Origin: Helicobacter sp. 'house sparrow 1'
Lineage (GTDB): Bacteria; Campylobacterota; Campylobacteria; Campylobacterales; Helicobacteraceae
Length of the DNA: 35,674 nucleotides
Assembly (NCBI RefSeq): GCF_900199585.1
Contig: NZ_FZQY01000012.1
Span: forward strand, 1 to 35,674
Direction: 5' to 3'
Positions 24,494 through 33,566 of the stretch are shown here, piece after piece (the first letter of the stretch is position 1; each line of letters starts with the position of its first letter). The position numbers were made by a program, and so were the translations under genes. A model generated the notes under the pieces. It saw only the letters and a program-made list of their open reading frames with translations, ran no database searches and was not told where the DNA came from.

Positions 24494-25457
24494 TTATAAG
24501 TTCCTTGTAATAATAGCTATGCATTAATGCCAATTCCTCTTCTACCATATGACCATTTAAAATAGATTCTATAGCACCTTCAATTGCGAACACAGCCATA
24601 TAAATGTGAGTAATAAGCATTGCTAAGATACCAAAACCTAAAACATTATGGATAATTGCAACAAAGCGTAAGGTATTAATATCTGCCCAAAAATAATGCA
24701 TTACCAAACCTGTGAAAGCCATAGTAAAGCCACCTAATGTTGCAAGCCAAAACCACATTTTTTGCCCAGCATTAAACTTTCCTGCAGGGACTTCTTGCTT
24801 ATTAGTAGAGAGATAACCTCCCATAATCTTAAGCCATCCAATGTCATAAAGCTTAAATAATGCAGGTTTAAACCACATTAAAAACATTAAAACACCAAAT
24901 ACAATAAAAATCCAAGTTGCAAAGAAATGCAAATTTTTTGCGATTCTAATTGGCATACCACCACCAAGTTTATCACCAAAAACCATCATCAAACCAGTAA
25001 TACAGATGGTAACAAAAGGAATGGCAGCTCCCCAATGCACGATAATGTTGTAATTTGAAAAAACCCTAAATTTTTTACCGTGGTGGTCAAACCTTTTAAC
25101 CCCAACTAGTCGATTATGACAAAAGAATGCAAAAGGCACCAGGATTAAAATGGCAAAGAAAATGGGTGCAAAAAACTTATTTTGTAAGATTGTAAAACCT
25201 TCTCCAAGACCTCTCCAACCTCTAATGCCAGATATCTTTTTATCATTATCATCTAAAGCAATTCCAACACCTTGCATTTGAAGTACACTTCCACCTACTA
25301 CTCCAGAAGTTGGGGAGTGTAACCCCCAACCTTTAATAGCTTCAATTTGTGGTGTGCCATAGATCTTTTCATTGTAAGAAAAATCTACTTTTTTTTCTTG
25401 AGAAAAGCCAATATTAATCAGCACAAAAACTAATAAAAGAGATTTTAACAGTTTCAT
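24480..25457 (-). CDS. fdhC: formate dehydrogenase gamma subunit, cytochrome b556
   Basis: Membrane subunit that carries electrons from FdhB to menaquinone through two b hemes. The 325-residue precursor has a signal peptide ('LLKSLLLVFVLINIGFS'), a periplasmic N-terminal part, and four main membrane helices from about residue 100. Histidines in 'IVHWGAAIPF', 'AKNLHFFATWIF' and 'IIHNVLGFGILAMLITHIYM' are likely heme ligands. I chose ATG 25457 because AAGGAG lies five bases upstream. A longer start at 25475 would overlap fdhB and put extra residues before the signal peptide. It overlaps fdhD by 14 bases. Confidence 0.93.
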   Translation of the reverse strand: MKLLKSLLLVFVLINIGFSQEKKVDFSYNEKIYGTPQIEAIKGWGLHSPTSGVVGGSVLQMQGVGIALDDNDKKISGIRGWRGLGEGFTILQNKFFAPIFFAILILVPFAFFCHNRLVGVKRFDHHGKKFRVFSNYNIIVHWGAAIPFVTICITGLMMVFGDKLGGGMPIRIAKNLHFFATWIFIVFGVLMFLMWFKPALFKLYDIGWLKIMGGYLSTNKQEVPAGKFNAGQKMWFWLATLGGFTMAFTGLVMHYFWADINTLRFVAIIHNVLGFGILAMLITHIYMAVFAIEGAIESILNGHMVEEELALMHSYYYKELISEQK

Positions 25458-25467
25458 AAAAACTCCT

Positions 25468-26121
25468 TTAGTCATTATAAGCCTTGCTCCAAGTATATGG
25501 AGTTTCTACAGTGCTTACTCCTTTATTTGTAGCTCTTTGACGAATAATGGCACTTACTTCATCTGATCCACCTGCTAGAAGTGCTTTTGTAGAACACATT
25601 GCAGCACAAGCAGGCACCTTACCTTCAGCAATTCTATTTTGTCCATAAAGTTCAAATTCTTCTGGACTGCAAGTTTCTTCAGGACCACCTGCACAGAAAG
25701 TACATTTATCCATAGAACCACGGAATGCAAAGACATCGCTTGTTGGGAATTGAGGTGCACCAAATGGGCAAGCATAAAGACAATACCCACAGCCAATACA
25801 AGTTTTTTTATTGTGTAGCACAATTCCATCTGCACGGATATAAAAGCAATCTACAGGACATACTTTAGCACAAGGTGCATCAGAGCAATGCATACAGGCA
25901 ATTGAGATGGATTTCTCTTTTCCAACAATTCCTTCATTTAAGGTTATAACTCTTCTTCTGCTTACTCCAACAGGTAAGTGATGCGCTTCTTTACAAGCTA
26001 CATCACATCCATGACAATCAATACATCTCTCATCATCACAATAGAATTTAATTCTAGAGTGAATGGGCTGATTAGATCCTCCAGTAGTTAAAGGAACTTG
26101 ATTTTGTTTTTCATTACTCAT
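25468..26121 (-). CDS. fdhB: formate dehydrogenase beta subunit, iron-sulfur protein
   Basis: Electron-transfer subunit of 217 residues with four [4Fe-4S] sites: 'CIDCHGCDVAC', 'CMHCSDAPCAKVC', 'CIGCGYCLYAC', and 'CTFCAGGPEETC' with a late 'ACAAMC'. Unlike E. coli FdnH there is no C-terminal membrane helix. It has no signal peptide and is expected to be exported together with FdhA by the Tat system. ATG 26121 has AGGAG upstream. It lies between fdhA (10 bases) and fdhC (10 bases). Confidence 0.95.
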   Translation of the reverse strand: MSNEKQNQVPLTTGGSNQPIHSRIKFYCDDERCIDCHGCDVACKEAHHLPVGVSRRRVITLNEGIVGKEKSISIACMHCSDAPCAKVCPVDCFYIRADGIVLHNKKTCIGCGYCLYACPFGAPQFPTSDVFAFRGSMDKCTFCAGGPEETCSPEEFELYGQNRIAEGKVPACAAMCSTKALLAGGSDEVSAIIRQRATNKGVSTVETPYTWSKAYND

Positions 26122-26131
26122 ATTTCACTCC

Positions 26132-28951
26132 TTAGGCTTTCTCAATGCGACATAAACCGCTCTTTGTTTCTGGACAAGCTGTATTGTAGTCATAGCCATA
26201 GCCTACAACTAAAGATGCTGCCTCACCAATTGCATAAGGTTTAGTTCCTTCTGGATAGCGATCTAATAGGCTCTTTCCACTATAAACTCCTGAGAAGTTT
26301 TGGGGTAGGAAGACACTATTTTCATCTACGCGATAAGAGAGCTTTGCTTTAACTAAAATCCTTGTTCCACCAACACCATAGACCCACACATCATCATTAT
26401 CTGTAATACCAAGATTAAATGCGGTATTTGGATGGATTTCTACAAACATTGTGTGATAGATCTCTGCAAGATATTTTGCACTTCTTGTTTCTGTTCCAGT
26501 TCCCATATGTGCCACTAATCTACCTGTTAACATATTGAGTGGATAGTCTTTTTTCCAATTTTTATCCTGCTCAGATTTAAAGCGAACATTAGCACGGAAA
26601 AGATCCTTTTTATCTGGGAATGTAGGATACTTACTTACTAGATCTTGTCTTATGGAATGTAGAGGCTCTCTATGTAGAGGAATTTTGTCATACCAGTTCC
26701 ATACAATCATTCTTGCCTTACCATTTCCATAAGGGCAAACACCTGCTTCAAGAGCCTTTTCAACCAAAATATTATTTGTGCCTGTTGCAAAGGTTGTCCC
26801 TTTAACTGCTTCTTTTTCTTTTGCTGTAAGTTTGATACCTAGGACGCTTTCAATATTTTCTGCAGTGATTGCAGGATGTCCTCCAATTTTTGCATTAGGT
26901 AACTTTCTTGGGCTTAATAAATCAGTCCCATCAGGAGCTTTTAATCCCCAATTTACTCTAAAGCCCATACCACCTTGCATTACAGGAATCTCATCATTAT
27001 ACATTACAGGCGTTCCAGGATGTTTTTCGCTCCAGCAAGGCCAAGGTAGTCCATAGTATTGATTCTTCATAGGGCCATAACCATTTAAGGTAACTTTATC
27101 AAACATGTGCCAGTTGTCACAATGTTCTTTTAAGCGTTTAGCACTCATACCTTGCAATGCTATACTTCGGATACTTTGTGCCATTTCTGTGGTTGCATCA
27201 TCAGGCCAAATAAAATTATCTCTACCTTCTTTCTTTGCAATTTCATAGAGCGATTTTTGAAACTTATCTTTAAATCCTAATTTTTCTGCAAGATCAAATA
27301 AAATTTCATGATCTTCTCTACATTCAAACATTGGTTTCATCACTTGATAACGCCATTGATATGCACGATTTGTAGCAGCTACTGAGCCACTAGTTTCCAT
27401 TTGTGAAGCAGCAGGTAACAAGAAAAGATTATTTTCTCTGTCTGTGATGACTGCAGCATCATTCACATAAGGATCAATAAATACTACTAATTCAAGCTTA
27501 TCAAGAGCTTCTTTTGTTTTATCAAGAAGTGAAGTTGTTGAAATACCATTTCCAATAACAACTAAAGCTTTAAGAGGGGTGCTTGCATTATTGGCAAAAT
27601 TTTCTTCATCTAAAACCCCAAATCTCCAAGTAGATAATGCATAACCAGTTTTTTCCATCATCTCTTTAGATTTAAAGCGCCCTTTCATCCACTCATAATC
27701 TACATACCAATGCTTACAGAAGTGCTTCCAAGGACCTTCGCCTAGACCATAATATCCTGGTAATGTATCAGAGAGATTTCCCATATCAGAAGCCCCTTGA
27801 ACATTATCGTGTCCTCTTAGGATATTTACTCCTCCACCTCTTTTACCAATATTTCCAAGCATAAGCTGTAAGATAGGCATAATACGAGTGTTACTAGTTC
27901 CTACTGTATGTTGTGTTAAACCCTGATTCCAAATTAAGGAAGCTGGCTTAGCCTTTGCCATCTCTGTTGCAAGTTTTTCAATTGTTTCAGCAGGTATGCC
28001 AGTAATATCAGAAGTCACATCTAAAGGATATTTTTTTGCCTCTTTTAATACCTCTTCATACCCATAAACGCGCTCTTTTAAATATTTTTCATCATAAAGC
28101 TTCTTTTCAGCAATGCAATTAATCATTCCATAAATAAGCGCGACATCTGTCCCACTTCTAATGCGCACAAACTCATTTGCCTTTGCTGCAGTCTTACTAA
28201 AGTGTGGATCTACACACACGATTTTTGCACCTGCTTCTTTTGCACGCAAAATATGCACCATGCCAACAGGGTGATTTACTGCAGGATTTGCCCCAATAAT
28301 TAAGATAAACTTTGAGAACTGCATGTCTCCAAGGTGATTTGTCATCCCACCATAACCAAATGTATTCGCCACACCAGCGACTGTAGGTGAGTGTCAAATC
28401 CTAGCTTGATGATCTATATTATTTGTTCCAAAGAATGCTGCAAACTTTCTAATGTAATAACTTTGTTCATTGCTAACCTTTGCAGAACCAATAAACATAA
28501 CACTATCAGGACCATATTTTTCTCTAATATCTTTAAGTTGTGTCCCAATCTTATCCATTGCTTGATCCCAAGAAATTCTCTTCCACTCGCCATTGACTTT
28601 TTCAAATGGATAGCGAAGTCTTGTCTCACTTCTTGCTCTATCAATCATATCAGCACCCTTGCAGCAGTGACCCCCTTGAGAAATAGGATGATCTTGAGCT
28701 ACCTCTTGGCGTACCCAAACCCCATCTTTAACTTCAGCAATAATTCCACATCCTACAGAACAATGGGTGCAAATTGTCTTGATTTTTTTTGAACCAGGAT
28801 ATGCTTCCTTAAGCTCCTGCTTACCTGCCTGTTTTAAAACTTCTTGGCTATTATCATTTGCCAATACGCTACTAATACCAGCAGCACCAGCAAGAGCAGA
28901 CATCTTCATAAACGCACGACGAGATTGTGCTTTGATATCATACTCATTCAT
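26132..28951 (-). CDS. fdhA: selenocysteine-containing formate dehydrogenase alpha subunit
   Basis: Catalytic subunit that oxidises formate to CO2 at a molybdenum or tungsten bis-pterin centre in the periplasm. An ORF of 185 codons ends at TGA 28396-28394, and the same frame continues to 26132, giving 939 residues with selenocysteine at 186. The context 'NIDHQARI-Sec-HSPTVAG' is the active-site motif of this family. A twin-arginine signal ('SRRAFMKMSALAG', residues 10-22) and a [4Fe-4S] site (Cys61, Cys64, Cys68, Cys96/97) lie before it; 'KYLAEIYHTMFVEIHP' and the C-terminal cofactor-binding domain follow. AAGGA precedes ATG 28951. Without recoding the gene would look frameshifted, but no frame change is needed. 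Confidence 0.97.
28357..28396 (-). promoter_or_regulatory. UGA selenocysteine codon and candidate bacterial SECIS
   Basis: UGA occupies 28396-28394. Just downstream on the minus strand CACC (28389-28386) can pair with GGTG (28375-28372), with CAG-TCG-CTG able to form an inner alternative stem. The position fits a bacterial SECIS, which lies immediately after the UGA, but the fold is weak by eye and I cannot compute it. SelB and SelC are not in the window. Confidence 0.5.
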
Positions 28952-28977
28952 TCTTTCTTCCTTTCTTCCTTTTTATC

Positions 28978-29181
28978 TTACTTAGCTACAGAGTAGTAGG
29001 TTTTCCAATACTGTGTATCACCACTATAGAGTATTTCATCCTTTGTAGATCTTCCTTGTAATACTCCATCTTGTTTTTTTTCATTTTTACAACCAGCAAG
29101 TGCAAGCCCACCTATTGCAACAGCAACAGAAGTCTTTGTAGTAGTTTTCAAAAACTCTCTTCGAGAATTTTTTTCACTCAT
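28978..29181 (-). CDS. tiny twin-arginine protein of the formate dehydrogenase operon
   Basis: A 67-residue protein with 'SRREFLK' (residues 6-12), a hydrophobic core and 'LALAGC' with Cys31, which resembles a lipobox. The mature part would be about 37 residues ('DEILYSGDTQYWKTYYSVAK' at its end). It fits the small 'formate dehydrogenase region TAT target' family that precedes fdhA in many bacteria, including Campylobacter; its role is unknown. GAGGAGG is a strong ribosome site. It sits between a large hairpin and fdhA, 26 bases from the fdhA start. Confidence 0.8.
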   Translation of the reverse strand: MSEKNSRREFLKTTTKTSVAVAIGGLALAGCKNEKKQDGVLQGRSTKDEILYSGDTQYWKTYYSVAK

Positions 29182-29213
29182 TACAGCCTCCTCTTTTGAA
29201 TTTGGGGAAATAG

Positions 29214-29251
29214 CCCCATATAAGATCTAGAAATTTAGACCTTATATGGGG
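29214..29251 (-). promoter_or_regulatory. long hairpin between the TorD-like gene and the TAT gene
   Basis: CCCCATATAAG (29214-29224) pairs perfectly with CTTATATGGGG (29241-29251), and TCTA/TAGA pair inside after one mismatch. The TorD-like stop codon lies inside it. No T-run follows on the minus strand, so mRNA processing or stabilisation of the downstream fdhABC message is more likely than termination. Confidence 0.55.
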
Positions 29252-29849
29252 TTACTAGACTTTCTTCCAAAATGCAAAATTCTTCAAAAATATCAAATGC
29301 TCTAAGATAAAAATCACTTTCAATTTTTTGCATCAAAGATTTTGAAATTCCATATCTAATAGGTAGGATACAGGTCTCATAAACTACCCCTGCTTTTTTT
29401 TCGTTATTTTGTTGTAGTAGATATTTTGCAAAAAGACATAAGATTCCAAGTTGATCTTCATTTTCTTTTGTAAAGTTTTTATCAAGATAAAAACCACCAT
29501 CTTTTAACAATTCTCTCACATAAACCAGACTTTCTCCACCCATACAACCATCTTTGTAATGGGAAAGATAAAGTGGGATTGTGTGATGTTTTTTATCAAA
29601 GGACAAAATAAAGCTTTTTGTATATTCCTGAAGTATAATGTCTGTGTTTTCTTGTAATTTTTTCTCTAAAAAATCAAATGCTATTTGTGATTTTTCACCT
29701 AAGGGATATTGCTTTAAAATACCAACTTGTTGCTTGAGATTTTCTTGATTTTTTTGCAATAACTCATACAAAAAAAGATTTGCAAAAAAATCATAATACA
29801 CAACTCTAGCACCAATGATTCTAGTACCTAAACTTTTTTGTTCTATCAT
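29235..29849 (-). CDS. TorD/DmsD-family chaperone for formate dehydrogenase
   Basis: A 204-residue all-helical cytoplasmic protein. 'LQEYTKSFILSFDKKHHTIPLYLSHYKDG' contains the TorD-family region ('EYTKSFI' and 'IPLY-S-Y'), and it has no signal peptide. Such chaperones bind Tat signals of molybdoenzymes and hold them until the cofactor is inserted; here the client is inferred to be FdhA. ATG 29849 starts two bases after the ferredoxin-like gene stop, with GGAG seven bases upstream inside that gene. A homologue lies in the same place in the C. jejuni fdh cluster as I recall. Confidence 0.8.
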   Translation of the reverse strand: MIEQKSLGTRIIGARVVYYDFFANLFLYELLQKNQENLKQQVGILKQYPLGEKSQIAFDFLEKKLQENTDIILQEYTKSFILSFDKKHHTIPLYLSHYKDGCMGGESLVYVRELLKDGGFYLDKNFTKENEDQLGILCLFAKYLLQQNNEKKAGVVYETCILPIRYGISKSLMQKIESDFYLRAFDIFEEFCILEESLVTPYKV

Positions 29850-29851
29850 AC

Positions 29852-31351
29852 CTAAGCTCCAAACATCACCTTAACCTTACAGGTTTCACAGCACTCAAGT
29901 GATCTTATTTTTTTCTTATCATCACCAAAAAGAGGTAACATCATATTTTTGATTTTTTCTATGGATTTTGTAGTAGCAAAAACCTTTCCACATTCTACAC
30001 ACCTAAAGCCTGTGTCTTTTGCCATTACATTGTTGCTAAACCAATTTTCTTGAAGTCTTAAAACACCAAAATTTGTGCTAATGGCATTCTCAGGACAAGA
30101 ATCTACACAATAGTTGCAAGTAGTACAGAGGCTGGGATTATGTAAAAGTGAAAAGTCTCCTGTGCTTAAGCTTTGGACATTGCAAGCACCAATACAGCCC
30201 ATGCACAAAGTGCATTTTTCTTTATCAATATAAACTTCTCCATATGTATTACCTGTGGTTTGTATCTCTCCAAAATCTCTATCTTTAACCATAAAGCGCA
30301 ATCTTTCAGAAAAAATATGTCGTAATTCTTCTTTTTGGTCTTGATGATAGGTATAAAAAAACTCCTCTTGTATATCTGCTTGAGAAATAGCCTCTTGTAA
30401 AAATTGCTCATCTTGAACTAGAAAAATAGCCCTTTTCTGATAGATTCTCTCAAAAATTTCATTAATAAGCTCTACGCTTTTTTGCAATCTTTCATTTTTT
30501 TCCCGATCAAAAAGAACTATTTGAGAACCACTCTCTTGAATGATGCTTAGTAAATAAACTTCATTGAGAAGATGAGGTTGTATGATTACTAAAGGTAGGC
30601 TTTTGTGGAAATCTAGATTTTTTATATTTTCTACTTCTTTAGAGGCCACCACAAGGGGCACTATGTCCTTATAAAGTTTTGCAATTTTAAAAATTGCTTC
30701 CTTGCTATATCCATCCCTTTGGATGGCTCCACTTGGACACACCATTACACAGGCTCCACAGCTGATGCAATCAAGTGCTGAAAAGTGAAGTTCCATCAAT
30801 GTATCATTTTTACTTACCCCAAAAGTAGGGCAAACATCCACACACGAGTGGCAATATCCTTGATTTTGTTTATTGGGTCTTCTGTGATGATACTGACATT
30901 TATCTGGGTTATAGTGAATAACATTATGATAGGAATACTCTCCTATTTTAGAATCTAATACCTTGATTAAATCTTCAGGACTTTCGTAATCTTCAACACT
31001 CTCGCATCCCATAAAGCGTTTGAGATTTTCATCTTCATAAAAAAGAACTATTTGAGAGTAATAAAGCTTTTCTTGAGAAGTTGTAGATATTTCAAAATTC
31101 CCCAGATATCCACCAACTTCTTGAATTTCTTTGGGAGATAAGACTTTAACTTCGTATTTAATTGGTTTATAAGAGCGAAGAAACAAAGCAAAATCTTCTG
31201 TTTCTAATCCATCTCCTAATATTAAAACCCTAGGTTTAACCTCTATGCTATAGAAATGAAAAAAATCAGAATAATCTTCAGATATTTCTAGACTTTTTCT
31301 CAAGATATCTTGCTTAGAAGCATCAAATTTCTGTGCTAAAATAGGTAACAT
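29852..31351 (-). CDS. multi-cluster ferredoxin-like protein leading the fdh operon
   Basis: The 499-residue soluble protein has an unrecognised N-terminal domain ('RVLILGDGLETEDFALFLRS'), two ferredoxin clusters (Cys167-170-174 with Cys152 possibly joining; Cys195-198-201-205), a middle domain of about 170 residues, two more ferredoxin clusters (Cys380-383-386-390; Cys409-412-415-419) and a C-terminal set of Cys451, Cys454, Cys487-488 and Cys491 that could bind zinc or iron. The start is ATG 31351 with AAGGA seven bases upstream; a GTG at 31390 is the alternative. It is first in the operon. A role in electron supply to, or maturation of, formate dehydrogenase is inferred; no precise function is known to me. 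Confidence 0.75.
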   Translation of the reverse strand: MLPILAQKFDASKQDILRKSLEISEDYSDFFHFYSIEVKPRVLILGDGLETEDFALFLRSYKPIKYEVKVLSPKEIQEVGGYLGNFEISTTSQEKLYYSQIVLFYEDENLKRFMGCESVEDYESPEDLIKVLDSKIGEYSYHNVIHYNPDKCQYHHRRPNKQNQGYCHSCVDVCPTFGVSKNDTLMELHFSALDCISCGACVMVCPSGAIQRDGYSKEAIFKIAKLYKDIVPLVVASKEVENIKNLDFHKSLPLVIIQPHLLNEVYLLSIIQESGSQIVLFDREKNERLQKSVELINEIFERIYQKRAIFLVQDEQFLQEAISQADIQEEFFYTYHQDQKEELRHIFSERLRFMVKDRDFGEIQTTGNTYGEVYIDKEKCTLCMGCIGACNVQSLSTGDFSLLHNPSLCTTCNYCVDSCPENAISTNFGVLRLQENWFSNNVMAKDTGFRCVECGKVFATTKSIEKIKNMMLPLFGDDKKKIRSLECCETCKVKVMFGA

Positions 31352-31411
31352 TGTCTCGTCCTTAACTCCTCTTATACCAAGAGCTTTCACTCAAGGTAAA
31401 AAGGTCACTAA

Positions 31412-31417
31412 ATTATA
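31412..31417 (-). promoter_or_regulatory. -10 box of the formate dehydrogenase operon
   Basis: The minus strand reads TATAAT in GGTATAATTTAG. The start would be near 31405, giving a leader of about 50 bases to ATG 31351. Downstream, six genes to fdhD follow with short gaps or overlaps and no internal terminator, so this may drive about 8 kb. Confidence 0.5.
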
Positions 31418-31427
31418 CCAAATTAAC

Positions 31428-31859
31428 CTAATAATCTGAGTTTTTTGATTTCTTTAAATTGACATATTGTAGAAGAATAGTAATAAAAACACTCAAGCTA
31501 ATACCCAGTAGATATGCCCAAAATATAAAAGCCTTTAAGTGCATCAAACTAAATAAACCAATTATCAAGAGCGTATAAGCCAAGATTCTAAGCCAAGAAA
31601 AGGATAGTTCTATGCCTGAAATAATTTTTGAGGGCTTATTTTTCTTCTTTTGGTTTTTGTCAGTCTGATTTATTAAATTTGCTTTGTGTTGAACATATTT
31701 TTTTATGGCAAGAAAGTTTGCAATTGCAACAAGTAAAAAACTTATATAACCTATTTCAAAGTTATAAATCTCAAGGTAATTTTGTGAATATGCAAATAGT
31801 CCTAATGCTCCAAGTAAATTAACCAATAGGATAATAAGCAGACATTGTATTTTACACAT
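31428..31859 (-). CDS. four-helix membrane protein, possibly AtpI-like
   Basis: A 143-residue protein with two hydrophobic segments near residues 5-25 and 33-52, a lysine-rich loop ('NQTDKNQKKKNKPSK') and two more near 86-106 and 109-131. No motif is decisive. It starts inside the end of an AtpZ/AtpI-like gene (eight-base overlap), and its size and four helices fit an AtpI-type assembly protein of ATP synthase. That is inference from position. It ends just before the fdh promoter with no terminator visible. Confidence 0.5.
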   Translation of the reverse strand: MCKIQCLLIILLVNLLGALGLFAYSQNYLEIYNFEIGYISFLLVAIANFLAIKKYVQHKANLINQTDKNQKKKNKPSKIISGIELSFSWLRILAYTLLIIGLFSLMHLKAFIFWAYLLGISLSVFITILLQYVNLKKSKNSDY

Positions 31860-32142
31860 CTTTTTTTTCCTGTTTTTTATCTTGATGGTAGGTATATTTT
31901 ATGTCTTCAGAAAGTTCTTTTAAATCCCTTTGAGATCTTTTATAAGCTTTGTAAATATTTAAAAATCCTGCACTAACACCCCAAAATACGCCTAACCAAA
32001 GGAGCCAATAAATACCAGTAAGGTTCTTTAATAAAACCCCAATGCCAATACCAATTAAAACAGCAACAACAATTGAAATACCAAGACTTAAGTCATAAAT
32101 TCCTGTAACAACTTTTTTTATTTTTTTCTCATCCTTTTTCAT
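31852..32142 (-). CDS. AtpZ/AtpI-family small membrane protein
   Basis: A 96-residue protein with two hydrophobic helices (about 18-38 and 43-63). '[18 protein letters not shown]' and '[21 protein letters not shown]' match the pattern of the AtpZ/AtpI family, accessory proteins of F-type ATP synthase implicated in c-ring assembly or Mg transport. The start overlaps the hemL stop by four bases (ATGA), so translation is coupled. The charged C-terminus lies in the cytoplasm. Confidence 0.65.
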   Translation of the reverse strand: MKKDEKKIKKVVTGIYDLSLGISIVVAVLIGIGIGVLLKNLTGIYWLLWLGVFWGVSAGFLNIYKAYKRSQRDLKELSEDIKYTYHQDKKQEKKDV

Positions 32143-33422
32143 TTAATAACCCTAAAGACTTCATCTGCACAATCTAAAACTTTATCAATGATATTTTCAT
32201 TCATCGGTGTACAAATAAATCCTGTTTCAAATTGAGAGCAAGCAAAATACACACCTCTGTGTAGCATTTCTTGATGAAATTTTGCAAATAAAGAGAGATT
32301 GCTTGATTTTGCATCATCAAAATTTTTTATTTCTTTCTCATTAAAAAAGAAGCCAAACATACTTCCTCTTACGCAAGTTTGTAGTGCAATATCATAGGTA
32401 TTGGCAAGTTTCAATAATCCTTGTGTAAGTTTTAATCCTAGTTTTTCCATTTCATCATAAATATGTGGATTGTGTTCAATTTTGCATAATGTTGCAAGTC
32501 CGGCAGAAACTGCTATAGGATTTCCACTAAGTGTTCCTGCTTGATAGACTCCTCCACAAGGCGAAAGTAAGCTCATGATTTCTTCTTTTCCTCCAAAAGC
32601 TGCTAATGGCATACCCCCACCAATTACCTTTCCAAAAGTAAAGAGATCAGGCAATACATCGCTATAAGCTTGAATCCCATTCTTTGCAGCTCTAAATCCG
32701 CTCATTACTTCATCAAAAATCAAAACCGCATTGTATTGATTGCAAATTTCTCTTAAGTTTTTTAAAAACTCTAAATCAGCAGGAACTAATCCCATATTTC
32801 CAGCAATAGGCTCAATAATAACACAACCAATATTTCCATTTTTAAAGCAAGCTTCTACAGAATCTATATCATTGTATCTTGCAACAAAAGTATGTTTGCT
32901 TAAATCTTTTGGCACCCCTAAGGAACTTGGATTTCCAAATGTGGCACATCCGCTCCCAGCACTTACTAATAAGCTATCGCTATGTCCGTGATAGCAACCA
33001 TCAAACTTTAAAATATCATCCTTTTTACTAAAGGCTCTAGCAAGACGTATGGCACTCATAACCGCTTCTGTTCCAGAGCTTACTAATCGAATCTTATCAA
33101 TCCCATCATAAAATGAAATAATCATTTTTGCTAAAGTGGTTTCTTTTTCTGTTGGAGCGCCAAAACTCAAGCCATCTTGTATTGCTTCCATCACAATATT
33201 TTGGGTGTCTTGATCGCAATGTCCAAAAATTAAAGGTCCCCAACTTTGAACAAAATCAATATAATGATTATTATCTACATCAATAAGCTCAAAACCTTTT
33301 GCTTTATGAATAAATATAGGCGTTCCACCTACACTACCAAATGCTCTTACAGGAGAATTTACACCTCCTACAATCACTTGTTTTGCTTCATTAAAATCAT
33401 TGATACTAAAGCGCAAATCCAT
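32139..33422 (-). CDS. hemL: glutamate-1-semialdehyde 2,1-aminomutase
   Basis: PLP enzyme that converts glutamate-1-semialdehyde to 5-aminolevulinate for heme synthesis. The 427 residues match the family. The PLP lysine is Lys265 in '[18 protein letters not shown]'; '[15 protein letters not shown]', '[16 protein letters not shown]' and '[10 protein letters not shown]' are also diagnostic. ATG 33422 was chosen over ATG 33434 because GGAG lies six bases upstream of it and none precedes the other. It has its own -10 box at 33460-33455. Confidence 0.96.
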   Translation of the reverse strand: MDLRFSINDFNEAKQVIVGGVNSPVRAFGSVGGTPIFIHKAKGFELIDVDNNHYIDFVQSWGPLIFGHCDQDTQNIVMEAIQDGLSFGAPTEKETTLAKMIISFYDGIDKIRLVSSGTEAVMSAIRLARAFSKKDDILKFDGCYHGHSDSLLVSAGSGCATFGNPSSLGVPKDLSKHTFVARYNDIDSVEACFKNGNIGCVIIEPIAGNMGLVPADLEFLKNLREICNQYNAVLIFDEVMSGFRAAKNGIQAYSDVLPDLFTFGKVIGGGMPLAAFGGKEEIMSLLSPCGGVYQAGTLSGNPIAVSAGLATLCKIEHNPHIYDEMEKLGLKLTQGLLKLANTYDIALQTCVRGSMFGFFFNEKEIKNFDDAKSSNLSLFAKFHQEMLHRGVYFACSQFETGFICTPMNENIIDKVLDCADEVFRVIK

Positions 33423-33454
33423 TAAAAACTCCATTATTTTATTAATTGAGTTGA

Positions 33455-33460
33455 ATTATA
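33455..33460 (-). promoter_or_regulatory. -10 box for hemL
   Basis: A perfect minus-strand TATAAT preceded by GATG puts the start near 33448, about 26 bases before the start codon. No -35 box is evident. Confidence 0.5.
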
Positions 33461-33566
33461 CATCATTGATGAATTAATCCCAAGGAAACCATAATAAAGA
33501 CTTGCTTTCAAGTTTAAACAAAAGTTTTTTTGAAAAATTATCATGAAAAAAATTATAAAAATAAGC

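Noticed and set aside
28372-28397. Apparent nonsense mutation or frameshift splitting fdhA
   Set aside because: The frame is the same on both sides, the codon is UGA, and the context is the known selenocysteine site, so it is recoding.
28391-28792. + strand ORF of 133 codons over fdhA
   Set aside because: Antisense to the FdhA iron-sulfur domain; no homology and no ribosome site.
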